NCBI GenBank assembly: GCA_018267385.1
Contig: JAFDYN010000024.1
Coordinates: 1-50,036, forward strand
Reading direction: 5' to 3'
Length of the DNA stretch: 50,036 nt
Origin: Bacteroidota bacterium
Lineage (GTDB): Bacteria > Bacteroidota > Bacteroidia > Chitinophagales > LD1
The notes under the pieces are model-generated. The model did not search any database, was not told the origin of the DNA, and worked only from the letters and a program-made list of their open reading frames with translations. The position numbers and the translations under genes were made by a program. Positions 6,759 to 15,270 of this stretch are shown piece after piece. Position 1 is the first letter of the stretch. Every line of letters begins with the position of its first letter.

Positions 6759-8375
6759 TCATTTCTTCATCAGCTCCTTTACCATATTTTTTCGTAATAA
6801 GGCTGATGCCGTGAGCACACCTGAAAACAAAGCACCACCGATACCCACCGTCACAATGTCCTGCCCAGTGAGGTAGAGGCCGCGGATAGGGGTGCGGGCG
6901 CGGAGGAAGTCCATACGGAATCTTTTCGGGCCGTGGTTGAGGCCGTAGATCTCGCCTTTCTCGTAGCTGGTAAAGTACTTTGTAGAGAGCGGGGTAGATA
7001 GCTCATAGTAGTCTATTTTGCCACGGAGCTGCGGGCGCTGCTTGTAGAGGTAGCTGAGCAGTCGCTGTGAGAGTTGCTCTTTGTAGGCTTCGTATTCTTC
7101 GCCGCGCTTTTGCCAGCGCTCTCCTTCCCACCGGCTGAACCACTCATAGGGTACGCAGGAGATGATCTCTACCACAGAGCGGCCGGGGAAGGCTTCGTTC
7201 CACTTCGGGTCTTTGGCTGATGGGAAAGAGATGTAGACGACGGGGAACGGTGCGTCCTTGTCCTTCATAAAATCATTCAGAGCACGGTCATGATCATTGT
7301 GCGGATAGAGCCAGAGATTAGTACTGCCGAGGCCGAGCGCTTCAGGGCTTTCTTTGATGCCGATATAGAGGCATATGTGCGCGGTGGAGCTATCGAGCTG
7401 CGGCAGGTCACGCGCCATGCCATAGCGCTCCAGTTCGTCCTTTGGTACAAGGTTCTTGTAGGTATTGAGCGCACCCGCACCGCTCACTATCGCATCGCCA
7501 TAGATAGAGCGGCCATCCTCCATGAGCACGCCTACTGCGCGCCCCTCGCGGATGATGATTTCTTTCACTCCTGCGCGGATGTACATTTTGCCGCCATTGT
7601 CCAGGATCACCTTTCCGATGGTCTTGGCAAAGGACGAAGCCCCGCCCACCGGGTAGCAGCCACCCTCAAAGTAGTGGCGCGTGAGCGTGGCATGCATGGC
7701 AAAGCTGCTGTCCTTTGGCCCCATGCCATAGTCTCCGTACTGACCGGAGAGCACTGCTATGAGGTCTTTATTCTTCGTAAGGCTTTGTAGCACCTCGAGT
7801 GTGGTCTTATCTGACAGTTTCAGGAATTTCCTCCGAGTCCAGAGGCCCATCACGCTGCCCATCCAGCGGCTGAAAACGCGGTCTGTATAGTAGCTGCGCT
7901 GGCCGAGGGCCACCTGGCTGATCAGCTCAAAGTATTTGTGTATAGCTGCTTCCTCCTGAGGGAACCATTTGATCAGGTCTGCCTTGAGATTCTCTTTGCC
8001 TTTACGGTAGGGATAGTGCTTATCACCGATGATGATCTCGTCATATACCTCGTCCATCTCGGCCCACTTGAGCTGGCCATCGGAGACGTAGTCAAAAATG
8101 TCGCGCAGGATGGAGAACTTCTTATTGACCTCGCCTACGTAGTGTACACCGGCGTCCCATTCATATCCCTTGCGTGTGAAGGTCTGCGTGAAGCCGCCGA
8201 TGGTGCCATGCTTCTCCAGCATGAGAACCTTCTTGCCGGCTTTCGCCAGTATAGATGCAGTGGTGAGGCCGCCGAGACCAGAGCCGATAATGATGACATC
8301 ATAGTGTCCTGTCTCCTCCGCGCGGGTAAAGGAATGGGCGAGCTTCAGCGCTTGTTCTCCTGCATGTGTTGCCAT
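6759..8375 (-). CDS. FAD-dependent oxidoreductase, phytoene desaturase / retinol saturase family
   Basis: The 538-aa product is a flavin-dependent desaturase or saturase acting on polyprenoid-like hydrophobic substrates; relatives include all-trans-retinol 13,14-reductase and carotenoid desaturases/isomerases. The N-terminal Rossmann FAD site is YDVIIIGSGLGGLTTA (residues 25-40), with the second strand VLMLEKHGTIGGFTQTF and GYEWDAGVHYVGEV, which is typical of the RetSat branch. The C-terminal FAD-contact motif YLTGQDIVTVGIGGALFSGVL is present. Length fits. No carotenoid genes (crtB, crtE) are nearby, so pathway membership is not supported by context. The gene stands alone and is read toward the left; the gap upstream (8376-8761) is filled with repeats and no clear promoter was found. 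Confidence 0.88.
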   Translation of the reverse strand: MATHAGEQALKLAHSFTRAEETGHYDVIIIGSGLGGLTTASILAKAGKKVLMLEKHGTIGGFTQTFTRKGYEWDAGVHYVGEVNKKFSILRDIFDYVSDGQLKWAEMDEVYDEIIIGDKHYPYRKGKENLKADLIKWFPQEEAAIHKYFELISQVALGQRSYYTDRVFSRWMGSVMGLWTRRKFLKLSDKTTLEVLQSLTKNKDLIAVLSGQYGDYGMGPKDSSFAMHATLTRHYFEGGCYPVGGASSFAKTIGKVILDNGGKMYIRAGVKEIIIREGRAVGVLMEDGRSIYGDAIVSGAGALNTYKNLVPKDELERYGMARDLPQLDSSTAHICLYIGIKESPEALGLGSTNLWLYPHNDHDRALNDFMKDKDAPFPVVYISFPSAKDPKWNEAFPGRSVVEIISCVPYEWFSRWEGERWQKRGEEYEAYKEQLSQRLLSYLYKQRPQLRGKIDYYELSTPLSTKYFTSYEKGEIYGLNHGPKRFRMDFLRARTPIRGLYLTGQDIVTVGIGGALFSGVLTASALLRKNMVKELMKK

Positions 8376-8396
8376 ACCATAATGATAAGTATTTGG

Positions 8397-8428
8397 CCCC
8401 TAAATCCCCAAAGGGGACTTGGGCAGCC
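8397..8428 (+). repeat. Palindromic intergenic repeat, family A, copy 4
   Basis: CCCCTAAATCCCC-AAA-GGGGACTTGGGCAGCC, nearly the same as copy 1. It sits 21 bases upstream of the start of the minus-strand oxidoreductase, so here it is not at a gene end. Confidence 0.7.
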
Positions 8429-8483
8429 GTAAGGATTCAATCAACGGATGGGGCATCAGAGTGAGTGATTTGTAACAGCCGGC

Positions 8484-8531
8484 CTCATCCTCTGCCTTCG
8501 GCATCTCCCTTCTCCTTTGGAGAAGGAAGAA
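8484..8531 (-). repeat. Two-hairpin intergenic repeat, family E, copy 3 (inverted)
   Basis: Read on the minus strand: CTTCCTTCTCC-AAA-GGAGAAGG, then GAGATGCCGAAGGCAGAGG. Same two-hairpin order as the copies at 1266 and 2389. Confidence 0.65.
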
Positions 8532-8666
8532 TTTTGTGGGTGAGGGTGGGTACTTTGTATGGAGACAGTTTTAAGTTGAAGATTGCTTCGTAAAATAGCT
8601 CATTTATTTTTTCAGGGAATTTTACTCGCAAATGTTGCTGTTGATTTTTGCTGACGCAGATGAACT

Positions 8667-8703
8667 CCTCTAGATCTCCACTAGAGGAGACTTAAACAGC
8701 CGG
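8667..8703 (+). repeat. Palindromic intergenic repeat, family A, copy 5
   Basis: CCTCTAGATCTCCACTAGAGG and TCTCC-ACTA-GAGGAGA are alternative stems, followed by CTTAAACAGCC. It lies between the end of the minus-strand T9SS gene and the oxidoreductase promoter region. Confidence 0.6.
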
Positions 8704-8705
8704 CT

Positions 8706-8738
8706 ATAAAAGAAAAGAGCCGCCGGGTGGCAGCTCTT
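8706..8738 (-). terminator. Terminator of the PKD/Kazal T9SS gene
   Basis: On the minus strand AAGAGCTGCC / GGCGGCTCTT (one mismatch, 9 of 10 pairs) is followed by TTCTTTTAT. It starts 24 bases past the stop codon at 8762. Confidence 0.6.
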
Positions 8739-8761
8739 ACTTATGGTGGTGGTTTTCTGTG

Positions 8762-10285
8762 CTATTCTTTGATGAATCGTTTGACTCTGGTGGTGGCGCC
8801 GCTTTTAATCTCCAGCAGATAGATGCCTGCGCTGAGACCGGTCAGGTCTATCCGGGCCTGATGGCGTCCTGCATCTGTGGCCCCGGGGTCTATGGCGCGT
8901 AGCTCCTGGCCGATGGCGCTCAGGATGCGGATGGTGGTAGTGGCGCTACTGCGCATCTGATAGGTAAGTACTACCCGATCTCCTGCCGGCACGGGTGCGA
9001 GCGTGATGGCATATACTGCCTCTGCGGGATCATCTATACCGGTGTGTGTGCTGACGCAGGGTCCATGATAGTAACGCGCTACTCCACCTATACGGGCGGC
9101 GTAGCAGGCATTGTAATACGTGACGCTATCGCAGCCGCAGACGGTATCTGGAGGAGAGAGGTCGCAGCACAATGCTCCCGGTGGTACAGGGCAGAGCAGC
9201 GTAGAGTCTATACAGTCATGCGTGATAAATATCGTATCGCAGTAGGTGTCGCTGCATGGACTACCGCCGTAGTCCAGCCCTGTCATGTGCAGGCAGACGA
9301 TATAGGTAGTGTCATGCGCGTATACATGCGTGGGAGAGGTAGTAGCAGAAGTGCTGCCGTCACCAAAACTCCAGGAGTAGCCGGTCACGCTATCAGCGTG
9401 GGATTGATTATAAAAGGTGACAGAGTCTATGTCTTTGCTCCAGCTAAAGTAGGCATGGCACGGCTGCGCAGGTATCTGGCCGACTGTGAGGACCTGATAG
9501 CAGGACACTGCCACATCGGTGCCCTGCATGCAGATAGAGACACAGCTGCTGAGGCTATAGCTATAGGTCACAGTATCGCCCACATGTAGTGAAGCGCCGG
9601 CAGGCATGGTGCAGGGATGCAGCAGCGTGCCTGTGGCAAAGTCACTGATAAGAGGACACTCCACGCCGGCTACTACTACGCCGGTATCGCTGCAGGCGGT
9701 CGTCGCGCTATTTAGCAGCTCCAGCTTATCTACACGGAATTCTGTGGGCGCCGCCACAAAACCGCAGCCGCCATTGATGCGTCCACCCATAATAGTGATA
9801 CGACATGATTCAAAGGCTGCAGCCTGTTGAGAAATGGGAATAGTGAGGTGCGAATAGGAAAGACTACTGAGAGTACTCTCCCAATAACCACTGTCTACGG
9901 TAGCACCATTGTGAAGTAGTTCTACTAGAATGGAAGCAGTGTCTTTCTGCTGGTAAGAAGGGTCATTGATACATGGTGCAAACGACAGGGAATAAAACAA
10001 TGACAAGTAGGAAGGATGAGTGCTGATAGCAAAGGTATTTATAGCGTAAGGTTTCAAAACATTGTTGCCGTAAAAATTTGCCGCATAGCTGCCAGCTACA
10101 TGATGCGTATCTTGTTTAACAATGTAAGGACCATAAGGAGGTACTGTATACCCTTGGCTATTGGTCTGCCAATATAGCGGCACAGGCAGATTATCCCAGA
10201 TTTCAAAACTGGCATTGGGAATGTACTGCGCAGGCAGGATCTGCGCCAATAAAAGGGCAGCAAGGAATAGAAGTGTTCTTATCAT
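8762..10285 (-). CDS. Secreted PKD and Kazal domain protein with T9SS sorting domain
   Basis: The 507-aa product starts with a signal peptide (MIRTLLFLAALLLAQILPAQ, residues 1-20). Residues about 21-200 form an all-beta, jelly-roll-like region. A PKD domain spans about 275-340, with the hallmark YSWSFGDGSTS and SPTHVYAHD. A cysteine-rich Kazal-type segment is at about 360-410 (VCGCDSVTYYNACYAA...GPC), a fold normally used to inhibit serine proteases but frequent in T9SS proteins. The last 75 residues are a type A T9SS sorting domain ending SGATTRVKRFIKE, so it should be exported through the outer membrane and anchored or released. The frame is open upstream to 10321, but the signal peptide places the start at 10285. 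Single gene, divergent from the acyl-CoA dehydrogenase, with its own terminator. Confidence 0.87.
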   Translation of the reverse strand: MIRTLLFLAALLLAQILPAQYIPNASFEIWDNLPVPLYWQTNSQGYTVPPYGPYIVKQDTHHVAGSYAANFYGNNVLKPYAINTFAISTHPSYLSLFYSLSFAPCINDPSYQQKDTASILVELLHNGATVDSGYWESTLSSLSYSHLTIPISQQAAAFESCRITIMGGRINGGCGFVAAPTEFRVDKLELLNSATTACSDTGVVVAGVECPLISDFATGTLLHPCTMPAGASLHVGDTVTYSYSLSSCVSICMQGTDVAVSCYQVLTVGQIPAQPCHAYFSWSKDIDSVTFYNQSHADSVTGYSWSFGDGSTSATTSPTHVYAHDTTYIVCLHMTGLDYGGSPCSDTYCDTIFITHDCIDSTLLCPVPPGALCCDLSPPDTVCGCDSVTYYNACYAARIGGVARYYHGPCVSTHTGIDDPAEAVYAITLAPVPAGDRVVLTYQMRSSATTTIRILSAIGQELRAIDPGATDAGRHQARIDLTGLSAGIYLLEIKSGATTRVKRFIKE

Positions 10286-10424
10286 GGTCGGTGGTTTTAG
10301 TTGAAATACAAATAGGTACATTCTGATAACGGCGCAAGATACAAAACGGTTGCCCGGCCTTTGTTTTTCTGCGTAGCAGGCCTCGCCGTTATTCGCTATC
10401 TTAGTAGCTCAATCATCAAAGATC

Positions 10425-12140
10425 ATGCAGACCACGACCAAGACGGTGCGCTACCCAAAGGAGAAGAACCATGTGCTCACGACGGCCTTCACGCCGAGTA
10501 CCAATTTCTATCAGAGTGATACCATCCTGCGTCACTATCTGCAAACGCAGGTGACCAAGGAGGCGCAAGCCTATATGGAGGATAGGTGGAACTATACCGG
10601 CACCGAGGCTGCAGGCCCGATGAATGAACTCTCACTGCTGGCCGATCATAACGGTCCCGAGCTAATAAAGCGCAACTTCTTTGGTGAGAATATCAATGAG
10701 ATCAGGTTTCACCCTGCCTACTGGGAGCTGATGAAGGTGGCGGTGAAGTCAGAGATGTTTCGCGTGAAGTGGGAACCATCCCTGCGCGCTAAGTTTGGTA
10801 AGGAAGGGCATCGCCTTGGTTTCTCCAGTGGCTACCTCTATGCTATGAGCGAGGCCGGTCAATACTGCCCGCTGTGTATGACAGATGGCGTGGCGCGGCT
10901 GATAGATATCTTCTGCGATGAAGAAGACAAGGCGCGACTGCTGCCACATATCTGGACGAATGATGACAAGGAGCTTTTCACCGGTGCGATGTACCTGACG
11001 GAGAAGACCGGTGGCTCTGATGTGGGCGCGAGTATCACGACGGCTACGCATGAAGAAGGCAAGACCTATAGGCTGAATGGCGAGAAGTGGTTTTGCAGCA
11101 ATGCGAATGCGGATTTGATCTTTGCGCTGGCGCGGACGGACTCTGATGTGAAAGGCACGAAGGGTTTGTCGATCTTCCTCGTAGAGAAACACCTCGCAGA
11201 TGGAACGCGCAATCCGCTCGACCTGATCCGTATCAAGGAGAAGCTCGGCGTGCGCAGTATGGCGAGCGGCGAGACGACGCTGACGGATACAGTAGGTACG
11301 ATGGTAGGGCCGGAGTTTGAAGGATTTAAGGTAATGATCGAGATGGTGAACCTGTCTCGTCTTTATAATTCACTAGCGGCGCTCTCTACCTCGCGGCGTG
11401 CATTGATAGAGGCTTATCAGTATATCAGTACGCGCAAGACCTTTGGCAAAGTAGCCATAGAGCATGCGCTGATACGCACGAAGCTGACTGAACTCGGTGC
11501 GCTGAACGTGGCAAATTTCTACCTGACTTGGCGCGCGATCACAGCGCTGGATAAAGCTGATCATGGAGATGAGCATGAGGCGCAGCTCTTCCGTATCATC
11601 AACCCGATGGCGAAGAAGTGGTCTGCGGAGAAGGGTGTCTATATCTGCCGCGAGAGCATGGAGCTGATGGGCGGCATCGGCTATATAGAAGATGGCGTGA
11701 TGCCAAAGTTGATGCGCGATATGATGGTGCTCCCTATCTGGGAGGGCAGCGGCAATATCATCATCCTCGATATGCTCCGTGCGCTGGCGAAATCTGAGGG
11801 CCTGCGCGCCGTGGCAATGGAGATCACACGCAGCGCTGTGAATAATGCCGAGTACGGCACTTTCCTGAAAGAAGAACTGCAGAAGCTGATCGCCTTTGGC
11901 GAAAAGCTGCGGACACTGTCGCAAGATGAAATGGAGGCGAGCGCCAAGCCTTTCTTTGAAAATATCACCTCGCTCTATCAGATCTCGCTGCTCTGCGATA
12001 CACTGGATGAGACGAGCAAAGCCTGGATCGCTCCGGCGCTTTCTTACCTGGTGAAGAAGTATAAGGGAGATGCTGCGCTGGATACTATTACGCCGCTGTC
12101 TGTAGAGGAGGTGCGTGGGCTGGTGGCGTGGGAGTTTTGA
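10425..12140 (+). CDS. Acyl-CoA dehydrogenase, AidB-like
   Basis: The 571-aa flavoprotein is longer than ordinary acyl-CoA dehydrogenases (about 380-400 aa) and matches the AidB/long-chain branch. It has the middle-domain FAD motif YLTEKTGGSDVGAS (about residues 190-203), WFCSNANADLIFALAR, the loop KEKLGVRSMASGE, and the C-terminal helical segment with GGIGYIEDGVMPKLMRD. The catalytic base is expected at the Glu of PIWEGSGNI (about 436-444), the same context as in E. coli AidB. A further about 120-residue helical C-terminal domain follows. It would oxidise acyl-CoA thioesters to enoyl-CoA with an electron-transfer flavoprotein, or, like AidB, act in the alkylation response; the sequence does not settle which. 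Monocistronic; divergent from the T9SS gene. Confidence 0.9.
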   Translation: MQTTTKTVRYPKEKNHVLTTAFTPSTNFYQSDTILRHYLQTQVTKEAQAYMEDRWNYTGTEAAGPMNELSLLADHNGPELIKRNFFGENINEIRFHPAYWELMKVAVKSEMFRVKWEPSLRAKFGKEGHRLGFSSGYLYAMSEAGQYCPLCMTDGVARLIDIFCDEEDKARLLPHIWTNDDKELFTGAMYLTEKTGGSDVGASITTATHEEGKTYRLNGEKWFCSNANADLIFALARTDSDVKGTKGLSIFLVEKHLADGTRNPLDLIRIKEKLGVRSMASGETTLTDTVGTMVGPEFEGFKVMIEMVNLSRLYNSLAALSTSRRALIEAYQYISTRKTFGKVAIEHALIRTKLTELGALNVANFYLTWRAITALDKADHGDEHEAQLFRIINPMAKKWSAEKGVYICRESMELMGGIGYIEDGVMPKLMRDMMVLPIWEGSGNIIILDMLRALAKSEGLRAVAMEITRSAVNNAEYGTFLKEELQKLIAFGEKLRTLSQDEMEASAKPFFENITSLYQISLLCDTLDETSKAWIAPALSYLVKKYKGDAALDTITPLSVEEVRGLVAWEF

Positions 12141-12462
12141 TGGGGCAACAAAACAAAAGCGGCCGCTTTAACTCCCGTTTGCGGCCGCCCTACTAAAACC
12201 CGGTTCTTCAATATCAGGCTGATTATTTCTTCCCCACTCCCATAGGGAAGCCTCCTGTTCTAACCTGAGTCAAACACTGACCATAACCTGAAGACCTTTG
12301 GGGGTAGCTCCGTCAGAGGCGGTCAGTAGCTGTTTGACAGAACAAAAGTAGCCGGGCGTATATAGCCGGCTCATGACCCATGTTAGGTCGCGGCATGATC
12401 TTAGTCAATACGTCCGTGGCCGTCATTCTGCCATCTGTAAATTCTACTCTATATTGTACGCT
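12141..12462. other. Gene-free stretch rich in inverted repeats; possible small RNA or regulatory leader
   Basis: Within 322 bases there are three structured pieces. GCGGCCGC occurs twice (12159-12166 and 12181-12188) and can pair with itself behind the acyl-CoA dehydrogenase. GTCAAACA-CTGACC (12269-12282) faces GGTCAG-TAGC-TGTTTGAC (12321-12338), a 14-bp stem with a 4-base bulge that closes a 38-base centre. AGCCGG...CCGGCT follows near 12351-12371. No T-tract follows any of them. The next gene starts at 12463, so this could be its leader. Confidence 0.45.
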
Positions 12463-14586
12463 ATGAAAAAGACTATTGCCCTTTTCTCTGTATTAATTTT
12501 GGTTGTTTCAGTTTTTGCAGCCGGGCCCACCGTTTCCATCATCGCGCCACGTAGCGTGCTGGATAGCTCTATCACCGCGCTTACTATCAAGGATGCCCAG
12601 CAGCTCATAGGGCAGGCCTGCGGCTGCGAGGTGACGCTGAATGACAATAGTGCCCGTGTGCAGATCGTGCTGCCGGAGATCAAGGCGAGTGAGGCGAATA
12701 AGCTCAACCGCTTTGCGGAGAAGGCGACATTTCCCTACCGCAATTACCCATCGCATGACTACACATGGAAGATCAAACCGGGTGGGCCGCATGTGGTGTA
12801 TGAGTTGAGCGCTACCAGTTGGCAGGGCGTGAGTTTTGGTATCTATGGGCTGATGCAGGAGCATCTGGGTTTTAAGTTTTACCATCCGCGCAGGACCATC
12901 ATCCCGCACCTGGAGAAAGGCTGGCAGGCGGAGAATGAAATGACCTTAAGCGGGCATCCGCTGTTTGACAAGAAGGGCTTTCACCTGCATACGGAGCATC
13001 CGATAGAGCTGACAGAGCAGCTCATGGATGGCACGCAGCCCCACGCGCTGGAGGATGTGAAGGAGTACCTGGACTGGCTGGTGCGCAACGGGCAGACCTA
13101 CTTTGAGTTTTGCCTGCTGAATGATGTGGACCGCGATGTTTGGATCAAGCATGCCAAGGCCTTTGTAGACTACGGCCACAGTCGCGGCCTGATCATGGCG
13201 GCGGACCTCTCGCTGCACATGATACAGCAGAAGACCTTCCAGCTGTATGGCGGCCCGGGCAATAAGAGCAAGCAGATAGAAAAGAACCTGGCCTGGCTGC
13301 TGCAGGCCGACTGGGATGTGTTTAATATGGAGTTCTCCACGGCGGAGTTTATAGCGGGCAATAAGAGCAAGAAAGAGGCGCTGCGCCTGCAGGTGATCCA
13401 GTACCTGCGCGACCACAGCCATACCAAGCTGATGGGCCGCCAGCACGTGGTGCGCCATGAGAATGAGATGGGCGACAAGCGCAAGGCCTTCCAGTGGGAC
13501 TCTGCCACGCAGGCACTGGATAAGGAACGCGGGGTGCTGTCGCATACGGTGATGTTCTACGATATGACGGAGGCCAATGCGCCGGTGTATGAGAATAAGA
13601 ACCAGCGGCACCAGTTCCAGTTTCTGCTGGACCAGATGAAGCAGCGCGAGACCTGGTACTACCCGGAGTCGGCCTACTGGGTCACCTTTGACAACTCGAT
13701 ACCGCTCACACTGCTGCCGTACCTCTCGGCGCGGCTGAGTGACATAGACACCTGCGTGAAGTACAATGTGCCGGGTCATATCACCTTCAGCTCGGGCTGG
13801 GAGTGGGGCTACTGGCTCTTTGACTGGAGCATAGCGCGGTGGAGCTGGCAGTATACCTACAATGGCCACGAGCAGAAGCGCGAGGCGACCATGTATGTGC
13901 GCGAGACCACGAGCTGGGCCAACGAGGGCCGCGTGAATGAGGCGCTGAAACTGCAACAGCAATACCTGAAAGACAGCACGCTGATGAAGTGGATGACGGC
14001 TATGACCATTACCGATGAGATAGGGCTGAAGGCGCTGAACAATGAATACGAGCCGCGCCCGCAGTGGCCGTACAAGTACCTGCTGCGCAAAGCGAATGAC
14101 TCGATACTAACGGCCGTTAGGAGTCGGATATTGCCGCAGTTGAAAGCCTTTGCTGAGGGGTCGGAGAAGATCGTGGAGGGGCTGAGCAAATCTCAGGACT
14201 CTATCTCTCAAGAGCTGCGCGATGGGATAGAGATCACGGGGCTGCGCGGCTGGCACCGGTACTATACGCTGAGCTATATCCTGGCAAAGCGCGAGGCGAA
14301 GCTGAAGCATCAGAAGTTCGCCGGAGATAGCCTGCTGGTGCATGCTACGGCTATCCGCACCAAAGCGCAGGAGATCGTGAACCGCCGGCAGCAGCACTAC
14401 CGCTATCCGCTGGAGCTGATCGCGGCGAAGCGCTGGGACCATACGTCATACCACTTCGGCTACCTCTGGCTGGCGAGCAACCTGCACCTGTGGCACCGTG
14501 AGGAGGAAGAGGCGCGGCGGAATAAGTATAGCCCGTGGTTTATGAATGTGTGGAATGTGGGGAGGATAGCGGGATTTATAAAATAG
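12463..14586 (+). CDS. Exported glycoside-hydrolase-like protein (GH20/GH67 N-terminal-like)
   Basis: The 707-aa product begins with a signal peptide (MKKTIALFSVLILVVSVFAA). Residues about 24-160 read as the small alpha/beta domain found in front of GH20 and GH67 catalytic barrels: a strand-helix pattern ending in WQGVSFGIYGLMQEHLGFKFYHPRR, where such proteins carry 'GtlyGvy.fLe.lGvrwy.P'. The following about 380 residues (FDKKGFHLHTEHPIEL, NGQTYFEFCLLNDVDRDVW, WDVFNMEFSTAEF, FSSGWEWGYWLFDWS) look like a TIM-barrel, and the last 180 are helical with many Trp/Tyr/Arg. A polysaccharide or glycoprotein substrate is likely; none can be named and no catalytic pair was identified. Start ATG 12463 is chosen for the signal peptide; the ORF is open to 12373. 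A family A repeat begins at its stop. Confidence 0.85.
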   Translation: MKKTIALFSVLILVVSVFAAGPTVSIIAPRSVLDSSITALTIKDAQQLIGQACGCEVTLNDNSARVQIVLPEIKASEANKLNRFAEKATFPYRNYPSHDYTWKIKPGGPHVVYELSATSWQGVSFGIYGLMQEHLGFKFYHPRRTIIPHLEKGWQAENEMTLSGHPLFDKKGFHLHTEHPIELTEQLMDGTQPHALEDVKEYLDWLVRNGQTYFEFCLLNDVDRDVWIKHAKAFVDYGHSRGLIMAADLSLHMIQQKTFQLYGGPGNKSKQIEKNLAWLLQADWDVFNMEFSTAEFIAGNKSKKEALRLQVIQYLRDHSHTKLMGRQHVVRHENEMGDKRKAFQWDSATQALDKERGVLSHTVMFYDMTEANAPVYENKNQRHQFQFLLDQMKQRETWYYPESAYWVTFDNSIPLTLLPYLSARLSDIDTCVKYNVPGHITFSSGWEWGYWLFDWSIARWSWQYTYNGHEQKREATMYVRETTSWANEGRVNEALKLQQQYLKDSTLMKWMTAMTITDEIGLKALNNEYEPRPQWPYKYLLRKANDSILTAVRSRILPQLKAFAEGSEKIVEGLSKSQDSISQELRDGIEITGLRGWHRYYTLSYILAKREAKLKHQKFAGDSLLVHATAIRTKAQEIVNRRQQHYRYPLELIAAKRWDHTSYHFGYLWLASNLHLWHREEEEARRNKYSPWFMNVWNVGRIAGFIK

Positions 14587-14629
14587 CACCTAACCCTGCC
14601 CTCTCCGAAGGAGAGGGTTCTAACAGCCT
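14587..14629 (+). repeat. Palindromic intergenic repeat, family A, copy 6
   Basis: CACCTAACCCTG, stem CCCTCTCC-GAA-GGAGAGGG, then TTCTAACAGCCTG. Begins at the stop codon of the upstream gene, same orientation. Confidence 0.75.
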
Positions 14630-14631
14630 GA

Positions 14632-14676
14632 TGTCATTGTTGATGACGTGCTCTGCACTAAATACCAACAATGGCG
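14632..14676 (+). repeat. Dispersed repeat, family D (GTGACGTGC...GCAC...ACACCAA type)
   Basis: CATTGTTGATGACGTGCTCTGCACTAAATACCAACAATGG: the core is a small hairpin GTGC-TCT-GCAC flanked by complementary-looking TTGTTG and CAACAA. It ends at the next gene's upstream region and includes the alternative ATG 14671. Confidence 0.6.
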
Positions 14677-14697
14677 AAAGCATCTCAGTTACAGAAT

Positions 14698-15105
14698 ATG
14701 ATACGACCATTTATAGTTTTGATAACCTTGTTTACATTATCCACTCGATTAACGGCGCAGAGTGATACTATTCGTGGTACTTTTAAGCTAAAGATAATAG
14801 ACACCACTAATAAGCCTAACGCTATCTTGCGAGCTACAAATGGTAAAAGATCTTACAAGGTGCTCGCCTTGCAAAGTGATTCTTGTTATAGGAGTTCAGC
14901 GATTCTGATTACTAAGCCAGTCGTACTGACGATGACGCTCGCAAATCAGGTCTGGATGTCTGATTCCATGTTTCTTCAGCATAATCCTGGTCAAGGTTTT
15001 TATATTATATATGGTAAAAAGGCAAAAACGTTCATAAGGCCTGGGGAGGTGGTATACGCAGTGGATGGCTTATACTTATGTAATGGGAAAATATACAAAA
15101 AGTGA
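14698..15105 (+). CDS. Small exported hypothetical protein
   Basis: The 135-aa product is not recognised. A signal peptide is clear (MIRPFIVLITLFTLSTRLTAQ, residues 1-21), after which comes a short all-beta-looking domain with TFKLKIIDTTNKPNA, RSYKVLALQSDSCYRSS and a run of hydrophobic strands, ending in VVYAVDGLYLCNGKIYKK. It probably lies in the periplasm or outside the cell. ATG 14671 is in frame but lies in a family D repeat; 14698 starts the signal peptide directly and is preferred. The gene is visibly more AT-rich than the neighbouring glycoside-hydrolase-like gene and has orphan character, as do the small genes at 20.4-21.7 kb. Confidence 0.65.
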   Translation: MIRPFIVLITLFTLSTRLTAQSDTIRGTFKLKIIDTTNKPNAILRATNGKRSYKVLALQSDSCYRSSAILITKPVVLTMTLANQVWMSDSMFLQHNPGQGFYIIYGKKAKTFIRPGEVVYAVDGLYLCNGKIYKK

Positions 15106-15133
15106 GTCCTACTATTAGGCTGTTTGGGGTGGT

Positions 15134-15223
15134 GGTGTTTAGCGTAGCGTCACCAATAACTTGAGCTGCTTTTGCGCCCAGCGGTTGTTGTTGGTGACGT
15201 GCTTCGCACTAAACACCAATAAC
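15134..15223. repeat. Inverted pair of family D repeats
   Basis: The left arm GGTGTTTAGCG...GTCACCAATAAC (15134-15160) and the right arm GTTGTTGGTGACGTGCTTCGCACTAAACACC (onward to 15223) are imperfectly complementary, so the two facing copies could fold into one long hairpin around TTGAGCTGCTTTTGCG. A third copy lies at 14632-14676. Confidence 0.65.
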
Positions 15224-15270
15224 GGCGGGAATGATGTTTTCTATAATGTTTTGACTTTCCTGTGCTGCTC

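Noticed and set aside
12150..12192. GCGGCCGC pair as a rho-independent terminator of the acyl-CoA dehydrogenase gene
   Set aside because: The arm is itself a palindrome and no T-tract follows; it is recorded only as part of the structured gap.
12946..13962. 338-aa minus-strand open frame inside the glycoside-hydrolase-like gene
   Set aside because: Long antisense frames arise in this composition; the protein is low-complexity (Leu/His/Arg/Val-rich) without motifs, while the sense frame has a signal peptide and domains.
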